A model generated the notes under the pieces. It saw only the letters and a list, made by a program, of their open reading frames with translations. It had not been told where the DNA came from and searched no databases. Made by a program: the position numbers and the translations under genes. From Streptomyces katrae (lineage in GTDB: Bacteria; Actinomycetota; Actinomycetes; Streptomycetales; Streptomycetaceae), in the NCBI RefSeq assembly GCF_002028425.1, contig NZ_CP020042.1, forward strand, positions 6,175,560 to 6,239,559: 64,000 nt of DNA, given 5' to 3'. Below are positions 17,189 to 25,897 of the stretch, piece by piece; the stretch's first letter is position 1, and every line of letters begins with the position of its first letter.

Positions 17189-17704
17189 GTGACTTCGAGC
17201 CCGACCCCGGGTCTGACCCGGTTCAACGCCTTGGACGACAGCGCGGCCGCGGCCGAGCTGCACGAGGTGTGCGCCAGCTCGGCGTGGGGGAGCAAGATGC
17301 TCGCCCAGCGCCCCTTCGCCACCGCCGAATCCCTGTACGCCGCGAACGAGGCCGCCATGGCGGAGCTCACCGCGGACGACCTGGGCGAGGCGATGGGAGG
17401 CCACGCGCCGATCGGCCGGCCGAAGCCGGGAGACCCGACCTCCGCCCGCGAGCAGCGTGGCATGGCCGGTGCCTCGGACGAGCTCAAGAACGAGCTCCTC
17501 GAACTGAACCTGGCCTACCAGGACAAGTTCGGCCACGTGTTCCTCATCTGCGCCACCGGTGCCACCGGTGAGTTCATGCGGGACTCGGTCAAGGTCCGGA
17601 TCGAGAACACGCCGGAGCAGGAGCGGGAGATCGCTCGCGGCGAACTGGTGAAGATCAACCGGATCCGTCTGACCCGGCTCGTCGAGCTCGCAGAAGGAGA
17701 GTGA
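17189..17704 (+). CDS. uraD: 2-oxo-4-hydroxy-4-carboxy-5-ureidoimidazoline decarboxylase
   Basis: A 171-residue all-helical OHCU decarboxylase, the last step to S-allantoin. Signature residues: the catalytic His72 in GGHAPIGRP, the TSAREQRGM segment (S/T-x-E-Q) and YQDKFGHVFLICATG, which is diagnostic for UraD. The GTG at 17189 follows ACGGAGG. It is first in a tight three-gene operon uraD-uraH-uricase that encodes the three consecutive reactions urate to allantoin. Its stop lies three bases before the uraH ATG. Confidence 0.94.
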   Translation: MTSSPTPGLTRFNALDDSAAAAELHEVCASSAWGSKMLAQRPFATAESLYAANEAAMAELTADDLGEAMGGHAPIGRPKPGDPTSAREQRGMAGASDELKNELLELNLAYQDKFGHVFLICATGATGEFMRDSVKVRIENTPEQEREIARGELVKINRIRLTRLVELAEGE

Positions 17705-17706
17705 AC

Positions 17707-18096
17707 ATGAGCACCGAGACCACCGCGTCGGTGTCCACGCACATTCTGGACACCAGCATCGGCCGTCCCGCCGAGGGCGTCGCCATCTCCCTGTCGGCCC
17801 GCGCGGGCCTCGACGGCGAGTGGGCGGCCCTGGGCGGCTCCGCCACCGACGCCGACGGGCGCTGCAAGGACCTGCCGGCCCTGCCGGAGGGCACCACACA
17901 CGTGCGTCTCGACTTCGAGACCGAGACGTACTTCGAAAAGAAGCAAGCCGAGGCGCAGCAGGACGCCCCCCGCGTAAGGGACAGCGGTGCGTTCTTCCCC
18001 GAGGTCACCATCACCTTCGCGGTGAACCCGGGCGAGCACTACCACGTACCGCTGCTGCTCAACCCGTTCGGCTACTCCGTTTACCGAGGGAGCTAG
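17707..18096 (+). CDS. uraH: 5-hydroxyisourate hydrolase (transthyretin-like)
   Basis: A 129-residue tetrameric transthyretin-related hydrolase that opens 5-hydroxyisourate to OHCU. It has His12 in VSTHILDTSIGRPA, the HVRLDFETETYF strand with conserved Arg, the FFPEVTITF strand and the invariant C-terminal YRGS. ATG 17707 follows GAAGGAGA; a GTG six bases earlier overlaps the uraD stop and is less likely. Urate oxidase follows after one base between stop and start. Confidence 0.95.
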   Translation: MSTETTASVSTHILDTSIGRPAEGVAISLSARAGLDGEWAALGGSATDADGRCKDLPALPEGTTHVRLDFETETYFEKKQAEAQQDAPRVRDSGAFFPEVTITFAVNPGEHYHVPLLLNPFGYSVYRGS

Positions 18097-18097
18097 C

Positions 18098-19021
18098 ATG
18101 GCCACGATTCTGGGCCAGAACCAGTACGGCAAAGCAGAGAACCGCGTCGTCAAGATCACGCGGGACGGCGACACGCACCACATCAAGGACCTGAACGTCT
18201 CGGTCGCCCTCTCCGGCGACATGGACGACGTCCACTACTCCGGCTCGAACGCCAACGTCCTCCCGACGGACACCACCAAGAACACGGTGTACGCGTTCGC
18301 CAAGGAGTACGGCATCGAGTCCGCCGAGCAGTTCGGCATCCACCTGGCCCGCTGGTTCGTGAACAGCCAGGAGCCGATCCAGCGCGCGCGCATCCGGATC
18401 GAGGAGTACGCCTGGGACCGGATCGCCACCTCGGACGCCAACTCGAAGTTCATCGGCTCCGACGAGGTCAACCACTCCTTCGTCCGCAAGGGCATGGAGA
18501 CCCGCGTCACCCAGATCACGTACGACGGCCAGAACTGGGAGGTCATCTCCGGCCTCAAGGACCTGATCGTCATGAACTCCACCAACTCGGAGTTCTGGGG
18601 CTACGTGAAGGACAAGTACACGACCCTGCAGGAGGCGTACGACCGCATCCTGGCCACCCAGGTGTCGGGCCGCTGGCGCTTCAACTGGTCGGACGACGAG
18701 CAGCGGATGCCCAACTGGGAGAAGTCCTACGCCGAGACCAAGAAGCACATGCTCCAGGCCTTCGCGGAGACCTACTCCCTCTCGCTGCAGCAGACCCTGT
18801 ACCAGATGGGTTCGCGCATCATCAACCACCGTTCGGAGATCGACGAGGTCCGCTTCTCGCTCCCGAACAAGCACCACTTCCTCGTCGACCTGGAGCCCTT
18901 CGGCCTCAAGAACGACAACGAGGTGTACTTCGCCGCGGACCGTCCGTACGGTCTGATCGAGGCGACGGTCCTCCGCGACGGCGCCGACGCCCGTATCCCC
19001 GTGGACATGACCAACCTCTGA
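18098..19021 (+). CDS. pucL: urate oxidase (uricase)
   Basis: A 307-residue cofactor-free uricase that oxidises urate to 5-hydroxyisourate and releases H2O2. Two T-fold halves are visible. Catalytic residues: Lys12 in YGKAENRVVK, Thr57 in LPTDTTKNTVYAFA and the His of NKHHFLVDL. The segment RARIRIEEYAWDRI and the C-terminal PYGLIEATVLR are family-typical. It is third in the uraD-uraH-uricase operon. Co-control with catalase (shared -35 box) would match its H2O2 output. Unlike Bacillus PucL it is not fused to the decarboxylase, which is encoded separately here. Confidence 0.96.
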   Translation: MATILGQNQYGKAENRVVKITRDGDTHHIKDLNVSVALSGDMDDVHYSGSNANVLPTDTTKNTVYAFAKEYGIESAEQFGIHLARWFVNSQEPIQRARIRIEEYAWDRIATSDANSKFIGSDEVNHSFVRKGMETRVTQITYDGQNWEVISGLKDLIVMNSTNSEFWGYVKDKYTTLQEAYDRILATQVSGRWRFNWSDDEQRMPNWEKSYAETKKHMLQAFAETYSLSLQQTLYQMGSRIINHRSEIDEVRFSLPNKHHFLVDLEPFGLKNDNEVYFAADRPYGLIEATVLRDGADARIPVDMTNL

Positions 19022-19219
19022 ACCACCCTCTGAGCAGTGCACGCGCGTCCCGGGGCTCCGCAGTGGCCCCGGGGCGACACCCCCACAGCTTCCTGAATCG
19101 GCACCCGGACGCATCACACGGGGCGGCAGTACTGTCAGCTGTCAGGCCCCCGGCTCCGGCACTCAAATCCCCAGGGTTTTGCCGTGCCCGCACCGCCACT
19201 GAAAGCACGAGGAAGTCCC

Positions 19220-20623
19220 ATGGCAGCATCGGCAGCCCATGACGGCGCCGTAGAGCGCATCGTCATCGAGAACTGTGCGATCGCGACCGTCGACGCCAAC
19301 GACACCGAGTACGCCTCGGGTCACGTCGTCATCGCAGGCAACAAGATCGAGTTCGTCGGCGCGGGCAACGCCCCCGAGAACCTCGAGAACGTCGTCCGCC
19401 GCATCGACGGCACCGGGCACCTCGTGACCCCCGGTCTGGTCAACACGCACCACCACTTCTACCAGTGGATCACGCGTGGTCTGGCCACCGACCACAACCT
19501 CTTCAACTGGCTCGTCGCGCTGTACCCGACCTGGGCGCGCATCGACGAGCAGATGGCGTACTCGGCGGCCCAGGGCTCCCTGGCCGCGATGGCCCGTGGC
19601 GGTGTCACCACCGCGATGGACCACCACTACGTCTACCCCAAGAACTCCGGCGACCTCTCCGGCGCGATCATCCGCGCCGCGTCCGAGATGGGCGTCCGCT
19701 TCACCCTCGCCCGCGGCTCCATGGACCGCAGCGAGAAGGACGGCGGCCTGCCGCCGGACCACGCCGTCGAGACCCTTGAGGGTGCCCTCGCGGACACCGA
19801 GGCGACCGTGAAGAAGTACCACGACGCCTCCTTCGACGCGATGACCCAGGTCGCCGTCGCCCCGTGCTCCCCCTTCTCGGTCTCCACCGAGCTGCTGAAG
19901 CAGGGCGCCGAGCTGGCCCGCCGCCTCGGTGTGCGCATGCACACGCACGGCTCGGAGACCGTCGAGGAGGAGAAGTTCTGCCACGAGCTCTTCGGCATGG
20001 GCCCGACCGACTACTTCGAGTCGACCGGCTGGCTCGGTGAGGACGTGTGGATGGCGCACAGCGTCCACATGAACGACTCCGACATCGCCGCGTTCGCCCG
20101 CACCAGGACCGGTGTCGCGCACTGCCCGTCCTCCAACGCCCGTCTGGCCGCCGGCATCGCCCGCGTCCCGGACATGCTGGCCGCCGGCGTCCCGGTCGGC
20201 CTCGGCGTGGACGGCACCGCCTCCAACGAGTCCGGCGAGCTGCACACCGAGCTGCGCAACGCGCTGCTGATCAACCGTCTGAACCCGGTGCACCGCGAGG
20301 CCGCGCTCAACGCCCGCCAGTCGCTGCGCCTGGGCACCTACGGCGGTGCGCAGGTCCTCGGCCGCGCCGACAACATCGGCTCGCTCGAGGTCGGCAAGTG
20401 CGCCGACCTGGTGCTGTGGAACCTGAACACCTTCCTGCACTCCTCGATCGCCGACCCGGTCACCGCGCTCGTCTTCGGCGCGGCCGCCCCGGTCACCGCC
20501 TCGTTCGTCAACGGCAAGCAGATCGTCGAGAACAACCGGCTGCTCTTCGCGGACGAGGACGCCATCGCGGTGTCCACCCGCGAGGAGGCCCAGCGCCTGG
20601 CCCGGATCACCGCGCAGGCCTGA
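19220..20623 (+). CDS. 8-oxoguanine / guanine deaminase family amidohydrolase
   Basis: A 467-residue TIM-barrel amidohydrolase. Metal ligands: H-x-H in LVNTHHHFYQW (His77/His79), the HTHGSE loop and AHSVHM, and the Asp of GVDGTASNESGEL. The tryptophan-rich WLVALYPTWARI segment near the first loop fits 8-oxoguanine deaminase (proteobacterial Pa0142-like) better than classical GuaD. It would yield urate (from 8-oxoguanine) or xanthine, feeding the operon directly upstream. ATG 19220 follows GAGGA; a GTG at 19184 is less likely. The gap of 198 bp from uricase suggests a separate promoter or a readthrough. Confidence 0.88.
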   Translation: MAASAAHDGAVERIVIENCAIATVDANDTEYASGHVVIAGNKIEFVGAGNAPENLENVVRRIDGTGHLVTPGLVNTHHHFYQWITRGLATDHNLFNWLVALYPTWARIDEQMAYSAAQGSLAAMARGGVTTAMDHHYVYPKNSGDLSGAIIRAASEMGVRFTLARGSMDRSEKDGGLPPDHAVETLEGALADTEATVKKYHDASFDAMTQVAVAPCSPFSVSTELLKQGAELARRLGVRMHTHGSETVEEEKFCHELFGMGPTDYFESTGWLGEDVWMAHSVHMNDSDIAAFARTRTGVAHCPSSNARLAAGIARVPDMLAAGVPVGLGVDGTASNESGELHTELRNALLINRLNPVHREAALNARQSLRLGTYGGAQVLGRADNIGSLEVGKCADLVLWNLNTFLHSSIADPVTALVFGAAAPVTASFVNGKQIVENNRLLFADEDAIAVSTREEAQRLARITAQA

Positions 20624-20665
20624 TCCCCACGGAGTCCGGCCGGGGGGGACGGCCCCCGGCCGGCC

Positions 20666-20692
20666 GCCGCGGACCCGAGCGGGGTCCGCGGC
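20666..20692 (+). terminator. hairpin after the deaminase
   Basis: A perfect 11-bp inverted repeat (20666-20676 with 20682-20692) with a 5-base loop lies 42 bases after the deaminase stop codon. Confidence 0.75.
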
Positions 20693-20983
20693 AGCCGTTC
20701 CCGGGAAGCGCCCGAGGAGAGATCCGACGGCGCCCCCGGGGCGGTGACGCGTGACACCCCCTCCCCGCACGGCGCGCCACCCGCGCCACTGCCACGGCAC
20801 CCCCAGCCCCGACCGGGCCGGAACCACCGCGCGGAAGCGGTTTTGGGCGAATCGATTCCGCACCCCTTGGGACAGCAGAAGTCGCTCCACCCACAACTCC
20901 ATACAGGCTCGACCAGCACGCTTTCGCACCACCTCCCTGACACCCACGTCCCTGCCGACGTGTTTAACCGACCGGAGGAAGCC
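20693..20983 (+). other. long leader region of the purine permease
   Basis: About 290 bases separate the hairpin from the permease start. I saw no AllR-type or TCAAC-type box and no clear promoter. The lower-GC stretch around 20835-20960 (GTTTTGGGCGAATCGATTCC) may hold the promoter. A structured leader (purine riboswitch) was considered; no purine-aptamer core was recognised. Confidence 0.4.
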
Positions 20984-22372
20984 GTGGCCGATGCGCCCAG
21001 GTTTCGCAAAGATGCAGTCGCAGTACCGGAGGAGAAGCACCCGGTCGACGAGACCCTGCCTCCGCTCCGCATGTTCACCAGCGGCCTCCAGCACGTGGCA
21101 GCCATGTACGCGGGTGTCGTGGCCCCGCCCATGATCGTCGGCCCCGCCGTGGGCCTCTCCGCCACCGAGACCGCCTTCCTGATGGGCGCCTCCCTCTTCA
21201 CCGCAGGGCTCGCCACCCTCCTCCAGACCCTCGGGTTCTGGAAGATCGGCGCCAAACTCCCCTTCGTCAACGGCGTGTCCTTCGCCGGCGTGACCCCGAT
21301 GATCGCCATCGGAAAGGGGCAGGGACACGACGCCATCCCCGTCATCTTCGGCGCGATCATCGTCGCCGGACTCGCCGGCTTCCTCGCCGCCCCCTACTTC
21401 GGCAAGCTCGTCCGGTTCTTCCCGCCCGTGGTCACCGGCACCGTCATCACCCTGATCGGCGTCTCGCTGCTCCCCGTGGCCTTCAACTGGTCCCAGGGCG
21501 GCAACCGCACCGCCACCGACTACGGCTCCATGAAGAACATCGGCATGGCTGCGCTCACCCTGGCGATCGTCCTGGTGATGCGCAAGTTCCTGCGCGGTTT
21601 CCTCCAGCAGATCTCCATCCTCCTCGGCCTGGTCGCGGGCACCGTCATCGCGATACCGCTGGGCATGGCGCACTTCGACGCCGTCCGGAACGCGGACCTC
21701 GTCGGCTTCCCGACCCCCTTCCACTTCGGCGCCCCGCAGTTCCAGGTCGCGGCCGTCCTCTCGATGTGCATCGTGATGCTGGTCTGCATGACCGAGTCCA
21801 CCGCGGACATCCTGGCCCTCGGCAAGATCGTCGGCCGTCCGGCGGACGCGAGGACCATCGAGGGCGGCCTGCGCGCCGACACCCTCGGCAGCGCGCTCAG
21901 CCCCCTGTTCAACGGGTTCATGTGCAGCGCCTTCGCGCAGAACATCGGACTCGTCGCGATGACCAAGGTCCGCAGCCGCTTCGTCGTCGCCGCGGGCGGC
22001 GGCATCCTGATCCTGCTGGGCCTGTGTCCGGTGGCCGCCTCCGTCATCGGGGTCGTCCCGCTGCCCGTCCTCGGCGGGGCCGGCATCGTGCTCTTCGGCT
22101 CGGTGGCGGCCAGCGGCATCCAGACCCTGGCGGGGGCGGCCATGGAGAAGGGCGAGAACGCCCTCATCGTCGCCGCCTCGGTCGGCATCGGCCTGATCCC
22201 GATCGCGGCGCCGAACTTCTACCACGCCTTCCCCAAGGACCTGCTGGTCGTCCTCGACTCCGGCATCAGCACCGGATGCGTGGTCGCGATCCTGCTCAAC
22301 CTGGCGTTCAACCACCTCGGCTCCAGGAAGGCGGCGGCGGAACCGGCGCCGGAACCGGCCTTCGTGCACTGA
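20984..22372 (+). CDS. NCS2-family xanthine/uric acid permease
   Basis: A 462-residue nucleobase:cation symporter (NAT/NCS2) with about 14 membrane segments. The family motif QNIGLVAMTK begins at Gln319, and the QH motif of TM1 is visible in TSGLQHVAAMYAG. FVNGVSFAGVTPM and MTESTADILALG are also typical. It would import xanthine or urate with protons or Na+ for the adjacent catabolic enzymes. GTG 20984 has GGAGGA six bases upstream; upstream in-frame codons are compositionally unlike membrane protein sequence. Last gene of the uricase-side block. Confidence 0.9.
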   Translation: MADAPRFRKDAVAVPEEKHPVDETLPPLRMFTSGLQHVAAMYAGVVAPPMIVGPAVGLSATETAFLMGASLFTAGLATLLQTLGFWKIGAKLPFVNGVSFAGVTPMIAIGKGQGHDAIPVIFGAIIVAGLAGFLAAPYFGKLVRFFPPVVTGTVITLIGVSLLPVAFNWSQGGNRTATDYGSMKNIGMAALTLAIVLVMRKFLRGFLQQISILLGLVAGTVIAIPLGMAHFDAVRNADLVGFPTPFHFGAPQFQVAAVLSMCIVMLVCMTESTADILALGKIVGRPADARTIEGGLRADTLGSALSPLFNGFMCSAFAQNIGLVAMTKVRSRFVVAAGGGILILLGLCPVAASVIGVVPLPVLGGAGIVLFGSVAASGIQTLAGAAMEKGENALIVAASVGIGLIPIAAPNFYHAFPKDLLVVLDSGISTGCVVAILLNLAFNHLGSRKAAAEPAPEPAFVH

Positions 22373-22377
22373 AACCC

Positions 22378-22412
22378 CGGATCCCCGGGCGGCCCCCGGT
22401 CCCGGGATCCCC
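22378..22412. terminator. permease terminator
   Basis: An imperfect inverted repeat built from GGATCCCCGGG and CCCGGGATCC lies just after the permease stop. A second hairpin, GCGTACG...CGTACGC (22441-22473), follows and may serve the converging Lrp gene. Confidence 0.6.
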
Positions 22413-22518
22413 TCCACGCCCCCGGCGGGCGTGCGGCGGCGCGTACGTCACCCACTGCGGGTGTGGCGTACGCGGCGCCGCCCGCCCGCCGGGGGCACCA
22501 CTGCCCCAGCCCTGCCGA

Positions 22519-23586
22519 TCAGGGCTGGTCCACCACCCCTGGCGCCGGATCCGTCCAGATGTCCGGCCGGACCGTCCGCACCCGCCGCCCCGTGTGGTCC
22601 AGCTCCTGCGCCTCCGACTTGCGTACGTGCAGCGCCACCGCCGAATCGGCGATCCGCAGCCCCGGCAGCCGCCGGGACAGGTCGGCCGTATAGCGTGCCA
22701 GCCCCTCGATGGTGCGCAGCCGGGCGCTGATCATGAAGTTCCAGGTGCCGCTCACCGACATACAGGTCCGCGTCTCGCGCAGCCCCGCGGCCACCGCCGC
22801 GCAGTCGGCGACCTCGTGCTCGCGCACCTCCGCCCACAGGGTCGCCGAGACCGGCCAGCCGGACAGCCCCGAGGCCATCGCACAGCTGTAGCGCAGGCCC
22901 TGCCCCGCCTCCAGCCGTCCCAGCCGGCGCCGTACGGTCGACTCGCTCATCCCCGACTCCCGCGCCAGCGAGGCCACGCTGCGCCGCCCGTCCGCGGCCA
23001 GCGCCATCAGCAGCGGCCGGTCCTCCTGCGCCACCGGGGCGACCGGCGGCGCCACCGCCCCCGGCGCGCCCGGGGCCCGCCGGGTACGCCCGGTCAGCAG
23101 CGCTGCCTGCGCCGGGGACAGGTGGTCCATCCGCCAGCGGTCGGGGGCCGAGTGCACCGCCGTGACCATCGAGGACCGGGTCCCGGTCACCCCGGGGATC
23201 CGCTGCACCCGGAAGGACAGGTAGCGGAACAGCATGTGCAGGTCTGGCACGGCCACGAAGGCCAGCAGGTCGCGGCCGCCGGTGGTGTGCTCCACCCCCA
23301 TCGTGTGCGCGTCGCCGACCAGGGCCGCCCCCACCGCCGGGGAGGTGCCCGCCGCGCACATCACCTCCACCCACGCCATGCACGGGGCCTGGCTGCCCGT
23401 CCGCAGCCCCAGCCCCGACACCCAGGCCTCCCCGGCGGACGTCATCCGCTCCCAGCGCCGGGCCAGGGTCTCCGGGCGCGCCCCCAGGACCGGCGCCAGC
23501 CGCTCCCAGCTGGCGCGGGGCGCGAGCTGGAGGGCATGCACCAGTGCACGGTCGGTGTCGTCAATGGCGGAAATGGCCGAGTTCAT
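22519..23586 (-). CDS. double-module Lrp/AsnC-type regulator
   Basis: A 355-residue protein with two Lrp-like halves. Residues about 6-55 and 172-222 each carry an AsnC-type helix-turn-helix (AIDDTDRALVHALQL and EDRPLLMALAADGRRSVASLARESGMSESTVRRRL). Each is followed by a RAM-type sensor region (about 60-145 and 230-320). Such duplicated Lrp proteins are common in Streptomyces next to transporters. ATG 23586 is chosen; upstream codons to 23751 overlap the divergent promoter. It converges with the purine permease and is divergent from the AfsR-like ATPase, 142 bp between starts. Target and ligand unknown. Confidence 0.85.
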   Translation of the reverse strand: MNSAISAIDDTDRALVHALQLAPRASWERLAPVLGARPETLARRWERMTSAGEAWVSGLGLRTGSQAPCMAWVEVMCAAGTSPAVGAALVGDAHTMGVEHTTGGRDLLAFVAVPDLHMLFRYLSFRVQRIPGVTGTRSSMVTAVHSAPDRWRMDHLSPAQAALLTGRTRRAPGAPGAVAPPVAPVAQEDRPLLMALAADGRRSVASLARESGMSESTVRRRLGRLEAGQGLRYSCAMASGLSGWPVSATLWAEVREHEVADCAAVAAGLRETRTCMSVSGTWNFMISARLRTIEGLARYTADLSRRLPGLRIADSAVALHVRKSEAQELDHTGRRVRTVRPDIWTDPAPGVVDQP

Positions 23587-23728
23587 ACTTACCCCTGGCG
23601 GTTTTCCCGGCCCCGGACCGGTTAACCGGACTTTCGACTGATCATCTCTCTTCGTGCGCCGAACCGCCGCATCGGCCGGCCGTGTGGGGGGTGGCGCGCG
23701 CAGCCCCAGGAGAGCAGCGGGAGGACGT

Positions 23729-25696
23729 ATGGGGGAGCCCGGCTCGAGCATGCCTCAAGTGGTGCCCGCCGAGCTGTCCAGCCTCGTCGGCCGGGCCGCC
23801 GAAGTGGCCCGCGCCGTGACCCTGCTGGCCACAGAACGCCTGGTCACGCTCACGGGACCGGCCGGAGTGGGCAAGACCAGGATCGCCGTGCGCGCCGTCC
23901 GCGAGCTCTGCGGCGGCCGCGGCGCCGACATCGTGTGGGCCGACACGTCCCGGCTGGGGCCCTCGCACCCGGCCGACCTGGCCGCCGAGCTCGGCGCGGG
24001 CCTCGAAGGGCGCGAGGCGCTGCTGGTGCTGGACGGCTGCGAGCAGCTGGGCGATCGGGCCGGGGAGGTCGTGGGGGACCTGCTCGCGCGGTGGCCGGGG
24101 GTACGGATTCTGGCCACGTCGCAGCGGACCCTCGACGTGGCGGGGGAGGCCCTGCTGGCCGTCGGCCCGCTGGCCCTGCCCGCCGCGCCGCAGGACCCCG
24201 CCGCACCGTGTGCGGTGGCCGACGTGGCCCGGTCCGCCGCCGTACGGCTCTACACGGAGCGGGCGCGGGGAGCCGACCCCCGCTTCGAGCTCACCGAGGA
24301 CAACGCCGGGGCCGTCGCCGCCCTGTGCCGCGCCCTCGACGGGATCCCCGGCGCGCTGGAGCTCGCGGCCGCGCGGACCCGCGGCCACGGCCCGGCCGAG
24401 GCGCTGCGCCGGCTGACCGCCGACCCGCTGGAGTTCCTGGCCGGCGGCGCGGGCCGGGCGGGCGGGGCCGACGCGCTGCGCCTGTGCCGGCTGGCCGCCC
24501 CCGGGGAACGGCTGCTGTGGGCGCGGCTCTCGGTCTTCGCGGGCTCCTTCGACGAGGCCGCCGTCGCCGAGGTGTGCGGGTTCGGCGCGCTCGGCCCGGG
24601 GGCCGCCGCCCGGGCCCTGCGGCGGCTGGCCCCGGCGCTGCTGGCGGAGCCCGGGTACGCGGGCCGCTACCGGCTGCCGCTGACCGTACGGGCCTACGCG
24701 GCCCGGCGGCTCGCCCGCGATCCGCTCGGGGACGGGGCCACCGCCGTCCGCCGCCACCACGAGCGCTGCCGGATCACCGCCGAACGCGCCGCCCAGCTGT
24801 GGCGGTCGGGGGCGCAGCTGGAGGCCCGGGCCCTGGCCCTGCGGGAACTGCCCGAGCTGCGCCTCGCGATGGACCCGCGGTCGCCCGCCGGTCCCGCCGG
24901 CGCGCTGGAGATCGCCGTGTCGCTGTGGTTCCTCTGGTCGGCGTGCGGGCTGGTGGAGGAGGGACGCGGGCACCTGGAGCGGGCGCTGGCCCTGCACCCG
25001 CAGCCCCGGCCGGCCCGGGCCCTGTGGCTGGCGGCCTGGCTGGTGGTGAGCTTCGGCCAGGCGGAGGCGGCCGATCCGCTGCTGGTGGAGGCCTGGACCA
25101 CGGCCGTGCAGGAGGGGGAGGACACCGTCCTGGCCTACCTGGCGCACGTCCGGGGCACCGTCGCCCTGTGGCGGGACCGGCCGCAGGAGGCCGCCGACGA
25201 GTACCGCGAGGCCCTCGAACTGCTGCCGGTGGAGCCCGAGTACGGGCCGGGGCGGCGGGCCCTGGAGTCGGGCCTCGCCATGGCCCTCGCGTACACCGAC
25301 CCGGCGGCCGTCGCCTTCGGCGCCGGGGCGTCCGACGGCTCCGACCCCTGGGCCCGGTCCTGGGCCGGCTACGCGCAGGCCCTCCTCCAGCGCCGCGAGG
25401 GCCGCCCCGCGCTGGCCCGTACCTGGCTGCTGCGTTCCCTGGAGACCCAGTTCACGCTGGGCGACCGGCTGGGCCAGGCCCTCTCGGTGGAGCTGCTGGC
25501 CCAGCTGGAGGCCGACCTGGGACGGTACGAGCTGGCCGCCCGGCTGCTCGGCGCCGTCTCCGGACACCGCCCGGCCTCCGCCTGCCCGCCGCGCGCGGAG
25601 CGGATCCTGCGGCTGCGGCTGTCCCCGGAGGCCCTGCGGGCGGCCTACGCGGAGGGCGCCGTGACCCCGCTGCGCGACCTGCTGCCGGAGCTGTGA
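23729..25696 (+). CDS. AfsR/LuxR-type STAND ATPase without DNA-binding domain
   Basis: A 655-residue protein. NB-ARC-like core: Walker A LTGPAGVGKT (41-50), Walker B LLVLDG (98-103), then ILATSQ and a winged-helix/arm region, followed by TPR-like helices (about 360-640). AfsR, SARP-STAND and LAL regulators carry an HTH at one end; none is seen here, so this is the ATPase/TPR half alone. ATG 23729 follows GGGAGGA; ATG 23750 is an alternative. Possible roles are a signalling ATPase acting with a separate regulator such as the divergent Lrp-type protein, but that is inference. Confidence 0.82.
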   Translation: MGEPGSSMPQVVPAELSSLVGRAAEVARAVTLLATERLVTLTGPAGVGKTRIAVRAVRELCGGRGADIVWADTSRLGPSHPADLAAELGAGLEGREALLVLDGCEQLGDRAGEVVGDLLARWPGVRILATSQRTLDVAGEALLAVGPLALPAAPQDPAAPCAVADVARSAAVRLYTERARGADPRFELTEDNAGAVAALCRALDGIPGALELAAARTRGHGPAEALRRLTADPLEFLAGGAGRAGGADALRLCRLAAPGERLLWARLSVFAGSFDEAAVAEVCGFGALGPGAAARALRRLAPALLAEPGYAGRYRLPLTVRAYAARRLARDPLGDGATAVRRHHERCRITAERAAQLWRSGAQLEARALALRELPELRLAMDPRSPAGPAGALEIAVSLWFLWSACGLVEEGRGHLERALALHPQPRPARALWLAAWLVVSFGQAEAADPLLVEAWTTAVQEGEDTVLAYLAHVRGTVALWRDRPQEAADEYREALELLPVEPEYGPGRRALESGLAMALAYTDPAAVAFGAGASDGSDPWARSWAGYAQALLQRREGRPALARTWLLRSLETQFTLGDRLGQALSVELLAQLEADLGRYELAARLLGAVSGHRPASACPPRAERILRLRLSPEALRAAYAEGAVTPLRDLLPEL

Positions 25697-25897
25697 CCCG
25701 GCTCCCGGGAGCGGGGCGGGCGCCGGTTCCGACGCCGGGTCGGCGCCGGTCGTGAGGCCGGGGAGGACCGGCGGGGCACGGGGTGCCAGGGGGCCCGGAG
25801 TTGCCGGCCCGATCCGGCGTACGGCGTAAAGGACGCGGAAAGACATCGCTTGAGCGCTGGCTCGCCCCACCCCTCTGACCGGACAGGTGGTACAGCG

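Noticed and set aside
20693..20983. Purine riboswitch before the permease
   Set aside because: I could not find the conserved purine-aptamer core or its loop pair, and these switches are rare in Streptomyces.
19163..22417. 1084-codon open frame on the minus strand
   Set aside because: Antisense to the deaminase and permease. His/Asp/Glu/Arg/Gly-rich shadow composition.
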